Below are positions 35,987 through 45,170 of a stretch of DNA of 64,000 nt, piece after piece (the first letter of the stretch is position 1; every line of letters starts with the position of its first letter). Source of the stretch: Pseudomonadota bacterium (GTDB taxonomy: Bacteria; Desulfobacterota; Binatia; UBA9968); contig JAJPJQ010000023.1 of the NCBI GenBank assembly GCA_021324155.1, positions 62,001-126,000 of the forward strand, given 5' to 3'. Below the pieces are notes generated by a model that was not told the origin of the DNA, did no database searches, and saw only the letters and a program-made list of their open reading frames with translations. The position numbers and the translations under genes are program-made.

Positions 35987-36919
35987 ATGAGCGATCCTTT
36001 CATCGACGTCGTCGTGCCCACGTACAATCGCCGCGCGATGCTCGACCGGCTGATCGCATCGCTTCTCGACCAGAGTTACGCCGCCGATCGCTATCGCGTC
36101 ATCATCGTCGACGACGGATCGTTTGACAATACGTGGCAAGCGCTTGGCGAGTGGGCGCTGCGCGATCGTCGCATCGAGCGGCTGCAAATATCCCATGCCG
36201 GCGCCAGCGCCGCGCGCAACCGCGGCTGGGGCCACGGCACGGGCGAAATCGTCGCCTTTACCGATGACGATTGCGTGGCCGACCGTCATTGGCTTGCCGA
36301 GCTCGCGGGCGCCTTCGGCAAGGAGCCCGACGCACTCGGATTCTACGGTAAGACCCTGACCGAACCCGACCGAGTGACCCCTTTCACGCATCAAATCGCC
36401 GCTTCTAGGCCCAACAGCAATTACCGCGCCTGCAATATCGCCTATCGCAGACAAGCGCTTGCCGCCGCCGGCGGCTTCGATGAAAAATCCGCGTACGGCG
36501 AGGACGCCCAATTGGCCGCCGCCGTGCTGCAGCACGGGCCGATTCCGTTCTGTCCGACTGCGGTCATCATTCATCCGCCCCGCCCGCGGATTTTCTTGAG
36601 CCGGGAAATGTGGGAAGGCCAGCTCGACGGGCTCTTTCGTCTTTACTCGCGCCAGCCGAAGTTTTTTCGCCGTTACTGGGGGCGGAGCTTTCCTGCGGCC
36701 ATCGCCTGGCGCCTGGGCATCGGCTCGACGGCGAAGCAAGTGCTTCTTTTGAGCCCTTGGATTATGCGGAAGCCGGGGCTGTATTTTCAGTTTCTTCGAT
36801 TGCTCATCCGCGAGCGTCTCGCTCTATTTACTTTGCTCCCGCACTTCTGGAGCGAGCGACAACGAAGATCGAGCACTGCGAACGCTGGCGGCAAACCATC
36901 GTCAAAAGACGCCGCCTGA
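35987..36919 (+). CDS. Family 2 glycosyltransferase
   Basis: The protein is 310 residues from the ATG at 35987, chosen because MSDPFIDVVVPTYNRR is the canonical GT2 N-terminus; the longer frame to 35924 has no ribosome binding site. Donor-binding residues are VIIVDDGSFDNT and the metal site is FTDDDC (the D-x-D triad). GGFDEKSAYGEDAQLA supplies the typical ED catalytic motif. It is an inverting transferase acting on lipid-linked sugar in the cytoplasm. The stop overlaps the next start by one base (TGATG). The stump at 35302-35340 is its duplicate. Confidence 0.9.
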   Translation: MSDPFIDVVVPTYNRRAMLDRLIASLLDQSYAADRYRVIIVDDGSFDNTWQALGEWALRDRRIERLQISHAGASAARNRGWGHGTGEIVAFTDDDCVADRHWLAELAGAFGKEPDALGFYGKTLTEPDRVTPFTHQIAASRPNSNYRACNIAYRRQALAAAGGFDEKSAYGEDAQLAAAVLQHGPIPFCPTAVIIHPPRPRIFLSREMWEGQLDGLFRLYSRQPKFFRRYWGRSFPAAIAWRLGIGSTAKQVLLLSPWIMRKPGLYFQFLRLLIRERLALFTLLPHFWSERQRRSSTANAGGKPSSKDAA

Positions 36920-37731
36920 TGTCTCCCGCCTCAGAAACCCGGGCCAATGAATCAACGGCCGCATCCGCGGATGCGGTTCATCTTCTGGGCGTAAGGGTTC
37001 ATCCGCTCACGTGGGAGCGCTTGAGAAATGTCATCGTCGATGCGGTTGTAAAACGCCGCCGCTCGATCATCGCCAATCACAACCTGCACAGCGTCTACCT
37101 TTACCATCACGATGCCGGGCTGCGCGCGTTTTACGAAGACGCCGCCGTTGTTCATATCGACGGCATGGGACTCGTTTTCTTTGGAAAGCTAAACGGCGCA
37201 TGCCTTAACGCCGCGCAGCGGGTGACACCGCTGGATTGGATTCACCCGCTGCTCGCCGACGCGCAGCGGCGAAACTGGCGCGTCTTCTATCTCGGATCGC
37301 GGCCGGGCGTGGCTGCGCGCGGCGCGGCGATTCTCAAGGCGGAATTTCCCCGTCTGCAATTGGAGACCGCGCACGGTTATTTCGACGCTCGGCGCGAAAG
37401 CGCCGAGAATCGTGCCGTGGTCGAGACGATCAACCGCTTTGCTCCGGATTTACTCCTCGTCGGCATGGGCATGCCGCGGCAGGAAAAATGGATTCATGAA
37501 AACCGCGACGCGCTCGACGCGGGCGCGATCTTCAACGTCGGCGGCCTGATGGATTACATCGCCGGAGAGACGGCGACACCGCCGCGGTGGATGGGCCGCG
37601 TCGGACTCGAATGGCTGTTTCGCCTTTGCTCGGACCCGAAGCGGTTGTGGCGCCGCTACTTGGTCGAGCCGTGGTTTGTCATGAAACTATTTTTTGACGA
37701 GCTGCTGCGCAAAGGGCGGCCTGCGCTATGA
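36919..37731 (+). CDS. WecG/TagA/CpsF-family glycosyltransferase (GT26)
   Basis: The protein is 270 residues from the ATG at 36919. Family signatures are ANHNLHSVYLYHHD, HIDGMGLVFFGKL, WRVFYLGSRPGVA and LLVGMGMPRQEKWIHENRD, as in WecG (ManNAcA transferase) and TagA. These enzymes add a sugar to lipid-linked GlcNAc at the inner leaflet. The upstream part of the open frame is noise from another frame. The stop overlaps the deacetylase start (ATGA). Confidence 0.93.
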   Translation: MSPASETRANESTAASADAVHLLGVRVHPLTWERLRNVIVDAVVKRRRSIIANHNLHSVYLYHHDAGLRAFYEDAAVVHIDGMGLVFFGKLNGACLNAAQRVTPLDWIHPLLADAQRRNWRVFYLGSRPGVAARGAAILKAEFPRLQLETAHGYFDARRESAENRAVVETINRFAPDLLLVGMGMPRQEKWIHENRDALDAGAIFNVGGLMDYIAGETATPPRWMGRVGLEWLFRLCSDPKRLWRRYLVEPWFVMKLFFDELLRKGRPAL

Positions 37732-38774
37732 AAAAATGGCTCGCGCCGGCAAGAAGCCGCCGCTTACGGGCGGCACAGCGCCTGGCGCTGAAGGCGGCTT
37801 ACTACAGCGGGGCACTGCATGCGTACCGCGGCGCCCGGCGCGCAAGGATTCACGGGCTCACAGTCCTCATGTATCACAGCATCGGCGGGTCGGACCTCCT
37901 CGGCCCCGGCCTTGCCGTATCGGTGAAAAATTTCGCCGGCCAGCTCGAATATCTTGCGCGCAGCTTCGACATCGTTCCGCTCGACAGCGCGGTCGGGATG
38001 CTGCGCGCGGGCGCGCCGATACCGGACAATACGATCGCGCTGACTTTCGATGACGGCTTCCGCGACAATTACGAGGCCGCTTTTCCGCTGCTCAAGCGGT
38101 ACGGCGCGCCCGCGGCGATGTTCGTCGCGACGCAGCCGCTGACCGACGGCATTTCGCTCTGGCCGTACCGGCTCCGGTTCCTGTTTAAAAAGACGCAAGC
38201 CCGCGAGCTCCGACTGAATTGGCCAAGAACAACGGTCGGCCGGGGGGCGTTCAATCTCGCCAGCGCACGCAAGCGGCGGCGAGCCGTCGACGCGCTCGAG
38301 CCGGCGCTCATCGCCGCGGTGCCGAGCGAGCGCGAGCGCATGCTCGCCGAGATCGCGCGCGGCCTCGGCGTCGACGTAACCAGCGACCCCGCCGACGAGG
38401 CGCCGATATTGACCGCCGAGCAGCTCAAAATATTATCGGCGGGCGACATCGAGATCGGCAGTCACACCGTGACGCACCCGGCGCTGTCGTCGCTTAGCTG
38501 CACGGATGCCGCCGAAGAGCTAACCGCCTCGAAAAAGACGCTCGAAGCGGCGTTGGGCCGGCGCGTCAGATTTCTCGCCTATCCCTTCGGGGCATCGCAG
38601 CATTTCAATGCAGAAGTCGAGGATCTTACGCAGAAAGCGGGATATGAGGCCGCGCTGACGACAGTTCCGGGCGTCAACGGCCGCAGCGCCGATCTCTTCG
38701 CGATCAAGCGCCTCGGCGTGTACGACGATCCGCCGGCAATCTTCGCCTTCAAACTGTCGCGCTGGTTCGCCTGA
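37728..38774 (+). CDS. Polysaccharide deacetylase family protein
   Basis: This 348-residue protein has the NodB-homology motifs: LTFDDGFRDNYEAAFPLL (motif 1 with the metal-binding and base Asp pair) and IEIGSHTVTHPALSSL (motif 2, the H-x-x-x-H zinc pair). A final FLAYPFGASQHF gives motif 3. It has no cleavable signal peptide, so it likely acts on a nascent polysaccharide at the membrane or in the cytoplasm, removing N-acetyl groups. It is translationally coupled to the WecG-type gene. Confidence 0.9.
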   Translation: MKKWLAPARSRRLRAAQRLALKAAYYSGALHAYRGARRARIHGLTVLMYHSIGGSDLLGPGLAVSVKNFAGQLEYLARSFDIVPLDSAVGMLRAGAPIPDNTIALTFDDGFRDNYEAAFPLLKRYGAPAAMFVATQPLTDGISLWPYRLRFLFKKTQARELRLNWPRTTVGRGAFNLASARKRRRAVDALEPALIAAVPSERERMLAEIARGLGVDVTSDPADEAPILTAEQLKILSAGDIEIGSHTVTHPALSSLSCTDAAEELTASKKTLEAALGRRVRFLAYPFGASQHFNAEVEDLTQKAGYEAALTTVPGVNGRSADLFAIKRLGVYDDPPAIFAFKLSRWFA

Positions 38775-38775
38775 G

Positions 38776-39927
38776 ATGCTCGCCCGTCTGCGGATCGGCT
38801 ATTACATAGCGCCTTATTCCGAGGGCGGCATGGCGCGCCACGCGCTCGCGCTAATCGACTACATGCGCGCGCGTCATGAGGTCGTGGTGTTTTGCGATCC
38901 GCGCAGCCAAACCTTTCGCGAAGCGCTCGCCGGTCGGGAAATTGCTCCGCTCAATATCTTAAGCTATCCCGCGAAAGAACGCGGCATCGTGCGCCCCGCG
39001 ATGAACGGTTGGCGGCCTTTCCTCGCCGCGCGATCCGCCATCGGCGCAGAACGCCTGGATATCGTTCATTTTCATGCCGGCAGGCTGGGCGCGGTTTACC
39101 CGGCGATTCTCGCGAGCCGGGCCGCAGGAATTCCGACGCGGCTTCTAACCGTGCACAACGCGCTCGCGGGCCACTCTACGCTGCAGCGTTTTTTCGAGGC
39201 GCGCGCTCTTAGACGGCTCGATCGCATCGTCGCCGTGTGCCGCGAGGTCAAAGACGACCTCGTCGCGAAGAAAAACGTCGCGCCGGAAAAAATTTCCATT
39301 ATCGCCAACGGAGTGGATTCGTCCGAGTTCGACGTTCCCGTCGACACGGCCGCGCTGCGCCACGAGCTCGACGTCGAGGAATCGGCTCAGGTGATCGGCG
39401 CCGTCGGACGCCTCGATGCTGATAAAGGCATCGACCTGCTGATCCGCGCCGCCGCCCGCCTGCGCGCGCGCCGGCCGGCGCTCCGTGTCGTGCTCGTCGG
39501 CTCCGGTCCGCATGAAGGCGCGCTCAAAGAGCTCGCCGAGAGAGAAGGCGTTCGCGACATCGTCCGGTTCGCCGGCTATCGCGCCGACGCGCGGCGGTTG
39601 ATGCACGCGGTCGATATCATCGCATTGCCTTCGCGGCAGGAGGCGCAGCCGTTCACGCTGCTCGAGGCGATGGCGGCGCGAAAGCCGGCGGTCGCCGCCG
39701 CCGTCGGCGGAATTCCCGCAATCATGGTCGACGGCGTGACGGGACTGCTATTTCCATCCGGCGATGTCGAGGCGTTTACGATAGCGGTGGAAAAACTCTT
39801 GGCCGATGCAAACGCCAGGACCGCGATGGGCGACGCCGCGCGCGAGCGCGTGGAGCGCGAATTTTCCCAGACGGCGATGCTCGAAAATACCGAAAAACTT
39901 TACAAAGAGGCGTTGCGTAAAGCGTAG
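38776..39927 (+). CDS. Family 4 glycosyltransferase (copy 2)
   Basis: A 383-residue GT4 retaining transferase closely related to the gene at 30041-31219. Shared stretches are IGYYI/VGYYL at the start, LDIVHFHAGRLG, ISIIANGVDSSEF and the donor site IIALPSRQEAQPFTLLEAMAARKPAV. Start ATG lies two bases after the deacetylase stop. Having closely related transferases at both ends of the locus suggests a duplication whose copies now add different sugars. Confidence 0.9.
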   Translation: MLARLRIGYYIAPYSEGGMARHALALIDYMRARHEVVVFCDPRSQTFREALAGREIAPLNILSYPAKERGIVRPAMNGWRPFLAARSAIGAERLDIVHFHAGRLGAVYPAILASRAAGIPTRLLTVHNALAGHSTLQRFFEARALRRLDRIVAVCREVKDDLVAKKNVAPEKISIIANGVDSSEFDVPVDTAALRHELDVEESAQVIGAVGRLDADKGIDLLIRAAARLRARRPALRVVLVGSGPHEGALKELAEREGVRDIVRFAGYRADARRLMHAVDIIALPSRQEAQPFTLLEAMAARKPAVAAAVGGIPAIMVDGVTGLLFPSGDVEAFTIAVEKLLADANARTAMGDAARERVEREFSQTAMLENTEKLYKEALRKA

Positions 39928-39944
39928 AGCGCGATGCGCGAAAA

Positions 39945-41453
39945 CTATTTTCGGCCGGCGCGCGCTTTGGGCCGATCGGCCGCGGCGGCGTCGGACGATT
40001 TGAAGCCGTAGGCCTCCCATTTATCCAGCACGCGCTTGCGCACGTCTTCCGGCCAGAGATTCTCGAAGCTCGCCTTGATCGGAATCGATTCGGCGGGCCA
40101 GTCCTTGGGCCAGGTGCAGTCGAAAATCACTCCCGCGGCATCGCCGAGCAGACGCTCCTTCGGCGGTAGAAACGGCAGCAGCACGGGAAAGCCGGGAATG
40201 TGATCGACGGGGTGAATGCCGTTTACAGGATGGCATTTGGTCGCGATCGCGTGCAGCACTTCGTCGGTATTCGTCGGATCCACGTCGCTGTCCACCACGA
40301 CGATGTAGTACGTGAACAGCCCGGGCTTCGTTGCCCACACGGCGTGCGCGACACGCCGGGCGAAATTGATAAACGGCACCTCGGTCGAGACGACCGCGAG
40401 GTGGCCGACGGCAAAGGGCGGATAGTAAACGCCCTTCACCGGCAGGCCGAGCCGCTTGAGCTCCGAATAGACTTCGGCGCCTTTGATGAACGCGGTGACG
40501 ATCTGCGACTCGTGGACGGGCATACCCATGTTGGAGAACGTGAGAATCGGATCGTTCCGGTATGTGATCGCGTTGACCTTGAAGATCGGCTTGGGCGAGG
40601 ATTTTCCCGCCTCGTAGCCCATATATTCGCCGAACGGTCCCTCGCTTTTCCGCTCGTGGGGCAGCACCTCGCCTTCGAGGATGATTTCCGCGCCCGCAGG
40701 GACTTCCAAATCCACCGTCTCGCACTTGACGACCTCGATCGGCGCGCCGGCAAGCCCGCCGGCGATATCGACTTCGTTGACGTAGGGCGGAAGCTGCACG
40801 CAGCTCACGATCGGCGCGAGCGGCTGCGCGCCGATGGCGACGGCGGCCGGCATCGGCTTATTCATCGCCTCGTACTTCTGATACATCTGGCCGATGTGCT
40901 GCTGTAGCGGGAAGAGGCAGCCCATCGTGTTGCGATCGTGAATCATCAGGCGGTACATGCCCCAATTGACCCACGAGCTTTCCGGGTCTTTGGTGACAAC
41001 CGTGTGCCAGGTGCCGATGTAGCGCCCGCCGTCGCCGCCGTGGATGAGCGGCGCCGGGAATTTCAGCAGATCGACGTCCATTCCCAATCGAATATTTTCC
41101 TTGCACGGGCCGGTCTTCACCGTCACTGGTTTGATCGGCTTTTCCTTGCGCTCCAGGTAGTAATGCATGATCTCTTGCGGCGCGGTGTCCGGCGCGAGGC
41201 CGAACGCGAGGGCGATGCGCGCGTACAAGGAATGTCCCGGCTGGCGGCTCGGTCCGAGCGAGGCGCCGAGCGCGCGGAACCCTTTGGGATGATCTTTGAC
41301 TTTTTCGAATAGCGCGGCGGGCGCGCCGATGTCGTAGCAATGGCGGATGATCGCGCCCATCTCGAGATTCCAGTCGACCTCTTCGCGGATGCGCTGGAGC
41401 TCGCCGTGGGACTCCAACACGCGGATAAAATCACGCAAATCTTTCAGCGCCAT
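39945..41453 (-). CDS. UbiD-family decarboxylase
   Basis: UbiD enzymes decarboxylate or carboxylate unsaturated and aromatic acids using prenylated FMN. This 502-residue protein (ATG at 41453; a GTG at 41477 is a weaker option) has the family pattern: FRVLESHGELQRI at the N-terminus, WHTVVTKDPESSWVNWGMYRLMIHD, LEGEVLPHERKSEGPFGEYMGY with the catalytic E-x4-GPFGE triad, and STEVPFINFARRVAHAVW. No UbiX prenyltransferase is visible here. It is convergent with the last polysaccharide gene, and function in either ubiquinone synthesis or aromatic catabolism is open. Confidence 0.9.
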   Translation of the reverse strand: MALKDLRDFIRVLESHGELQRIREEVDWNLEMGAIIRHCYDIGAPAALFEKVKDHPKGFRALGASLGPSRQPGHSLYARIALAFGLAPDTAPQEIMHYYLERKEKPIKPVTVKTGPCKENIRLGMDVDLLKFPAPLIHGGDGGRYIGTWHTVVTKDPESSWVNWGMYRLMIHDRNTMGCLFPLQQHIGQMYQKYEAMNKPMPAAVAIGAQPLAPIVSCVQLPPYVNEVDIAGGLAGAPIEVVKCETVDLEVPAGAEIILEGEVLPHERKSEGPFGEYMGYEAGKSSPKPIFKVNAITYRNDPILTFSNMGMPVHESQIVTAFIKGAEVYSELKRLGLPVKGVYYPPFAVGHLAVVSTEVPFINFARRVAHAVWATKPGLFTYYIVVVDSDVDPTNTDEVLHAIATKCHPVNGIHPVDHIPGFPVLLPFLPPKERLLGDAAGVIFDCTWPKDWPAESIPIKASFENLWPEDVRKRVLDKWEAYGFKSSDAAAADRPKARAGRK

Positions 41454-41497
41454 ATCGGAATCTTGTGACAGAAGCACCTCACCTTGTCAACGAAAGG

Positions 41498-41572
41498 CGG
41501 CGATTGGGGATCGGGAATCGAGAATAAGATTGGACTCTTCTTGCAAAATCGTAAATCCTAATCCCCAATTCC
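41498..41572. repeat. ATTGGGG-type palindrome upstream of the bactofilin gene
   Basis: A G-rich arm with GGCGATTGGGGATCGGGA (41498-41515) and a C-rich arm AATCCTAATCCCCAATTCC (41554-41572) share the core ATTGGGGAT and can pair. The same kind of element lies between tolR and tolQ (26614-26696). The gap of 188 bases between ubiD and bactofilin otherwise holds only the bactofilin promoter. Confidence 0.5.
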
Positions 41573-41588
41573 TGTCATTTTTCGGCTC

Positions 41589-41617
41589 TGGACAATTTCC
41601 TCGACCTGGATTATACG
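41589..41617 (+). promoter_or_regulatory. Candidate sigma-70 promoter for the bactofilin gene
   Basis: TGGACA (41589-41594), a 17-base spacer and TATACG (41612-41617). Transcription would begin near 41624, leaving about 18 bases that include a GGGGGG-type ribosome binding site before the ATG at 41642. Confidence 0.5.
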
Positions 41618-41641
41618 GGGCGAAACTCAGGGGGGTGTCTA

Positions 41642-42073
41642 ATGGCGGATAACAGCAGGGCGGCCGGCGCTCGCGCTGCCGATTCGGGCGCGTATCTCGG
41701 CCCGGGCAGCAAGGCCAGCGGCCGTCTCGTTTTCGAAGGGCCGACGACGATCGAGGGGGAGATCGACGGCGAAATTTCCGTGCACGGGAGCCTCACCATC
41801 GGCGAGAGCGCGATCATTAAGGGCAAAGTGAACGCCACCTCCGTCCTCGTCCGCGGCAAGGTGACGGCGGACATTCAGGCCGACAAGAAAATCGACCTGC
41901 AGCCGCCGGCGGTCGTCGTCGGCGACCTGACGACGCAGGCGCTCGTCATCGGCGACGGCGCCCTTCTCGAAGGCCACTGCACGATGCGGAAAGAAAAGGA
42001 AGGCAAAGTCTTGCCGCTGCTGCGCCAGGAAGTCGGCGGGAGAAAAGCCGACGAGCCTGTGCTAGACCAGTAA
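41642..42073 (+). CDS. Bactofilin (polymer-forming cytoskeletal protein)
   Basis: Bactofilins form right-handed beta-helix filaments that shape or organise the cell envelope. The 143-residue protein has the DUF583 beta-helix pattern: YLGPGSKASGRLVFEGPTTIEGEIDGEI, then SLTIGESAIIKGKVNATSVLVRGKVTADIQADKKIDL, with repeated hydrophobic-glycine turns. The last residues are charged and flexible. Its 3' end overlaps the convergent adenine deaminase gene by 12 bases. Confidence 0.9.
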   Translation: MADNSRAAGARAADSGAYLGPGSKASGRLVFEGPTTIEGEIDGEISVHGSLTIGESAIIKGKVNATSVLVRGKVTADIQADKKIDLQPPAVVVGDLTTQALVIGDGALLEGHCTMRKEKEGKVLPLLRQEVGGRKADEPVLDQ

Positions 42074-43825
42074 AGGAACGATCTTCCGCTCTTTCGCGCT
42101 CACCAAACCGCGCGCCGTGATCCGCAGCGCAGGCAAAGTCACGAAAGTGAGAAACGCGAGCGCATAAACCGGCTTCGGGAAAGGCGCGCCGCGCTCGCGC
42201 AGCCGCCGGTGCGCGCGGTCCAGCTTGCGGCCGATCTCGCTCCACGGCTCCAGCGAAAAGATTCCCCCGACGGGAAATTCCATTCGCTCCAAAACATCGC
42301 CACGGTCTACGATCGCAATTCCGCCGCCGGAATCGATCAGCAGGTTGGCGCAGCGCGCCATGTCTTCATCGTCATAACCCGCGACCATCAGCGTATTCTC
42401 GTCTAGGTTGGTCGTCACACCGACAGCGCCCACGCGCGCGCCGAAACCTTTAAGAAAGCCGAGCGCGACGCCGCCTTCCGGTCTATGGCGCTCGAAAACG
42501 GCGATCTTCATGAGGTCTTCCGCGGGATTTGCATGGAGCGCGCCGTTGCGCGCCTCGAATTCGACGACGCGCTCGGCCGTGATCGTCTGGCCGACGAGCT
42601 GCATGACGCGCGCTTTCGCGCGCGCCGTGCCGCACGTGATGCGAAGTGCGTCGGGCTTCATGCCGGACGCGATGTTGAGCGAGTGAAAAGTATCCTCCGG
42701 CCATGCGATCGGCTTTGCGTCGACGAGCGACGCGCCGTTCTTCGCCACGACCTTGCCCTCGATAAGCGTCGCGCGGACGCGCACGCTGCGCAGATCTTCG
42801 AGCAAGGCGAAATCCGCGCGCCGGCCCGGCGCGATGCCGCCGACCTCCTGCTCCAGTCCGGAATACACCGCCGCGTTCAGCGTCGCGGCGCGAATCGCCT
42901 GAACCGGCGGCAGGCCGATCTCGATCGCACGCCGCACGACGAAATCCATATGGCCGTCCGAAAGGACATCGTCCGGGGACATACCGTCGGTGACGAGGAT
43001 GAGGCGCTCGGTGCTGACGCCGCGCGCGACGATCGGTCCGAGGGTCGCTTCGAGATCGCGGCGAAATGAGCCTTCGCGCAGCATCGTCCAGTAGCCGGAG
43101 CGCAGCCGCTGCAGCGCCTCGGCCTCGTTGATCGGCTCGTGGCACGAGGAGACTCCGGCGGCGGCGATCGCCGAGAGCTTGTGGTCGCGCGCGCCGGCGG
43201 TGTGGCCGTGGATGATTTTCCCGCGCTCTCTTGCCATCGCGATGCGCTCGAGCAACTCCTCGTCGCCCTGAAGCAGGCGCAGCCATGAAACGATCTCGCC
43301 CAAGCCGATGACGCGCGGATCGTCGAGCGCTGCCGCGACTTCGGCCTGCGTGAGCGACTTCGTGCTGCAAAGCAGCGGGTCCTGCGGCGCGACCATGGAG
43401 AGCACCGTGTAGACGCGCAGCGGATGCGCCGCGACCTCGTCGAGAAAGAGCTTGACGCCGCGAAAGCCGAAGACCGTCGCCTGCTCGTCGCACGACGCGA
43501 CGAGTCCCGTAGTGCCGTGCGGCAGATACGCCTGGAGATATTCGTACGGCCGGCAGTAATGGCCGATGTGCGTGTGTCCGTCGATGAAGCCGGGCGAAAT
43601 GTAGAGGCCGCTCGCGTCGAAAATTTCGGTGCTGTCGCCGCGCGCATGCGCCGCGCTCGGCCCGACGTGCACGACGCGCCCGTCGAGCACGGCGATCTCC
43701 ATGCCGTCGAGAATCTCGCCGGAATAGACGTTGACGAGCTGGCCGCCGGTCACGATCAGATCGGCCTTGGTCTCGCCCAGCGCGCCGCGCATCAGGCGCC
43801 GGATTTCCGTTGCGGAGAGCGGCAT
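42062..43825 (-). CDS. ade: Adenine deaminase
   Basis: The enzyme converts adenine to hypoxanthine and ammonia in purine salvage. The 587-residue protein has the amidohydrolase metal site PGFIDGHTHIGHY, the family motif KIIHGHTAGARDHKLSAIAAAGVSSCHEPI, and LVTDGMSPDDVLSDGHMD. The C-terminal domain contains AVGVTTNLDENTLMVAGYDDEDM, as in Ade-type enzymes. The metal ligands HxH and the following H are visible. Related proteins act on other purines, so substrate is inferred. Confidence 0.88.
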   Translation of the reverse strand: MPLSATEIRRLMRGALGETKADLIVTGGQLVNVYSGEILDGMEIAVLDGRVVHVGPSAAHARGDSTEIFDASGLYISPGFIDGHTHIGHYCRPYEYLQAYLPHGTTGLVASCDEQATVFGFRGVKLFLDEVAAHPLRVYTVLSMVAPQDPLLCSTKSLTQAEVAAALDDPRVIGLGEIVSWLRLLQGDEELLERIAMARERGKIIHGHTAGARDHKLSAIAAAGVSSCHEPINEAEALQRLRSGYWTMLREGSFRRDLEATLGPIVARGVSTERLILVTDGMSPDDVLSDGHMDFVVRRAIEIGLPPVQAIRAATLNAAVYSGLEQEVGGIAPGRRADFALLEDLRSVRVRATLIEGKVVAKNGASLVDAKPIAWPEDTFHSLNIASGMKPDALRITCGTARAKARVMQLVGQTITAERVVEFEARNGALHANPAEDLMKIAVFERHRPEGGVALGFLKGFGARVGAVGVTTNLDENTLMVAGYDDEDMARCANLLIDSGGGIAIVDRGDVLERMEFPVGGIFSLEPWSEIGRKLDRAHRRLRERGAPFPKPVYALAFLTFVTLPALRITARGLVSAKERKIVPLLV

Positions 43826-43873
43826 GAAGAATTTTTTACCATAGGCGGATCGGCTTTACACGCAGGCAGACAA

Positions 43874-43903
43874 TTGACATTGGTGCGCCCGAGCGCCTAT
43901 TTT
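43874..43903 (+). promoter_or_regulatory. Promoter of the amidohydrolase / nitrile-hydratase-family operon
   Basis: A perfect TTGACA (43874-43879), an 18-base spacer and TATTTT (43898-43903) lie upstream of the amidohydrolase. The start would be near 43911, with the ribosome binding site GGAGAAGGAAG before the ATG at 43925. No other strong promoter precedes the three downstream subunit genes, so they should share this one. Confidence 0.65.
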
Positions 43904-43924
43904 GAGCGGAGAAGGAAGCCGTTT

Positions 43925-44842
43925 ATGATCATCGATTGCCATTCACATCTGGTGCCGCAGAGCTGGCACAATCCGAAGTCGCCGCCGGCGATCTTCGACA
44001 TCCCGCGTCTGCTCAAGGAGCAGGACGAGGCCGGCGTCAATCTCACCGTCTTCGGCAACAACTGGATCCGCACGCCGCAGGGCGCGAACGCGCTCGATGT
44101 CGTCAAGCAGTTCAACGTATTCGCCGCCGAGGCGACAAACAAACATCCCGGCCGGCTGCTCGGCCTCGCCTCTTCGGTCGCGTTCGGCGACGACGGCATA
44201 CTGAAAGAGACCGAGCGCGCCGTGCGCGAGTACGGCCTGAAGGGCATCATGGTAGCTTCGAGCGTCGAGGGCGAATACCTCGATTCGCCGCGCGCGACGC
44301 CGTTCTTCGACCTCGTCACAAAATTGAACGTGCCGCTGTTCGTCCATCCGCCGCGCATCACGATCGGCAACGAAAAAATGGAGATCTTCCGCCTGCCCGA
44401 GTTGCTCGGCCGGCCGTTCGACACCACGCTCTCGCTCACGCGCTTCATCCTGACCGGCGGGCTGGAAAAATTTCCTAATTTGAAGATCGTCGCCGCGCAC
44501 GTGGGCGGCGCGCTGCCGCTGCTGCCGGGTCGCATCGGCATGGGCTACGAGATGCGCAAGGACATGAGCTTCGGGCCGTGGGAATCCGACGTGCTCACCA
44601 AGCACCCGGCCGAATACATCAAGCAGCTCTACATGGACACCGTGAGCCTGCATACGCCGGCGGTGCTCTGCACGGCGCAGACCATCGGCGTCGACCACGT
44701 GGTCTTCGGCAGCGACTATCCGCCCGTGCCGATGCCGCTGAAGCGCTCGGTGAAGGTCGTCCAGGATCTCGAATTGCCGGAGGAAGACAAAAAGAAAATT
44801 CTCGGCGGCAACGCGGCGAAGCTGTTGGGGCTAAGCGGCTAG
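43925..44842 (+). CDS. Amidohydrolase family protein (ACMSD-like, amidohydrolase 2)
   Basis: The protein is 305 residues from the ATG at 43925. It starts MIIDCHSHLVPQSW, the HxH metal-binding pair of amidohydrolase-2 proteins, and has PLFVHPPRI, LKIVAAHVGGALP and VVFGSDYPPVPM further on. The family includes ACMSD-type decarboxylases and hydrolases of organic acids and amides. It is the first gene of the operon with the nitrile-hydratase-family subunits, 13 bases before the next ATG, so it may process the substrate or product of that enzyme. Confidence 0.88.
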   Translation: MIIDCHSHLVPQSWHNPKSPPAIFDIPRLLKEQDEAGVNLTVFGNNWIRTPQGANALDVVKQFNVFAAEATNKHPGRLLGLASSVAFGDDGILKETERAVREYGLKGIMVASSVEGEYLDSPRATPFFDLVTKLNVPLFVHPPRITIGNEKMEIFRLPELLGRPFDTTLSLTRFILTGGLEKFPNLKIVAAHVGGALPLLPGRIGMGYEMRKDMSFGPWESDVLTKHPAEYIKQLYMDTVSLHTPAVLCTAQTIGVDHVVFGSDYPPVPMPLKRSVKVVQDLELPEEDKKKILGGNAAKLLGLSG

Positions 44843-44855
44843 GAAGGATTTAGAA

Positions 44856-45170
44856 ATGGCCAGAGGTCATCACGATATCGGCGGCAGCGAGCGCGATTCC
44901 GGACCGATCGACCGCGCTGAGCACGAGCTCGAAGACTGGGAGATCCTCGCCGACGCCGTCAACCAGGCGCTCGGCGTCGTCGGCGTCAAGCGCACCGACG
45001 AGCTCCGCCGCGCGCGCGAGGAGATGGATTCGGAGCTCTATCGCTCGCTGAAATATTACGAGCGCTGGATCGCCAGCATGGAGACGATTCTGATCGAGAA
45101 AAAGATTCTTACCAAAGAAGAGATCGACCGCAGGATGGCCGCGTTCGACAAAAAATGGGGCGAGCCGTGA
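44856..45170 (+). CDS. Nitrile hydratase beta-chain N-terminal half as a separate subunit (ScnB-like)
   Basis: This 104-residue protein matches the N-terminal part of nitrile hydratase beta chains: HHDIGGSERDSGPIDRAEHELEDWE at the start, and the helix pair LYRSLKYYERWIASMETILIEKKILTKEEI at the end. In ordinary nitrile hydratase this continues into an SH3-like C-terminal half in the same chain; here the chain stops at TGA 45168-45170 and the second half is the next gene. That split is the plan of the beta subunit of thiocyanate hydrolase and of three-subunit nitrile hydratases. Overlap with the next start is GTGA. Confidence 0.85.
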   Translation: MARGHHDIGGSERDSGPIDRAEHELEDWEILADAVNQALGVVGVKRTDELRRAREEMDSELYRSLKYYERWIASMETILIEKKILTKEEIDRRMAAFDKKWGEP

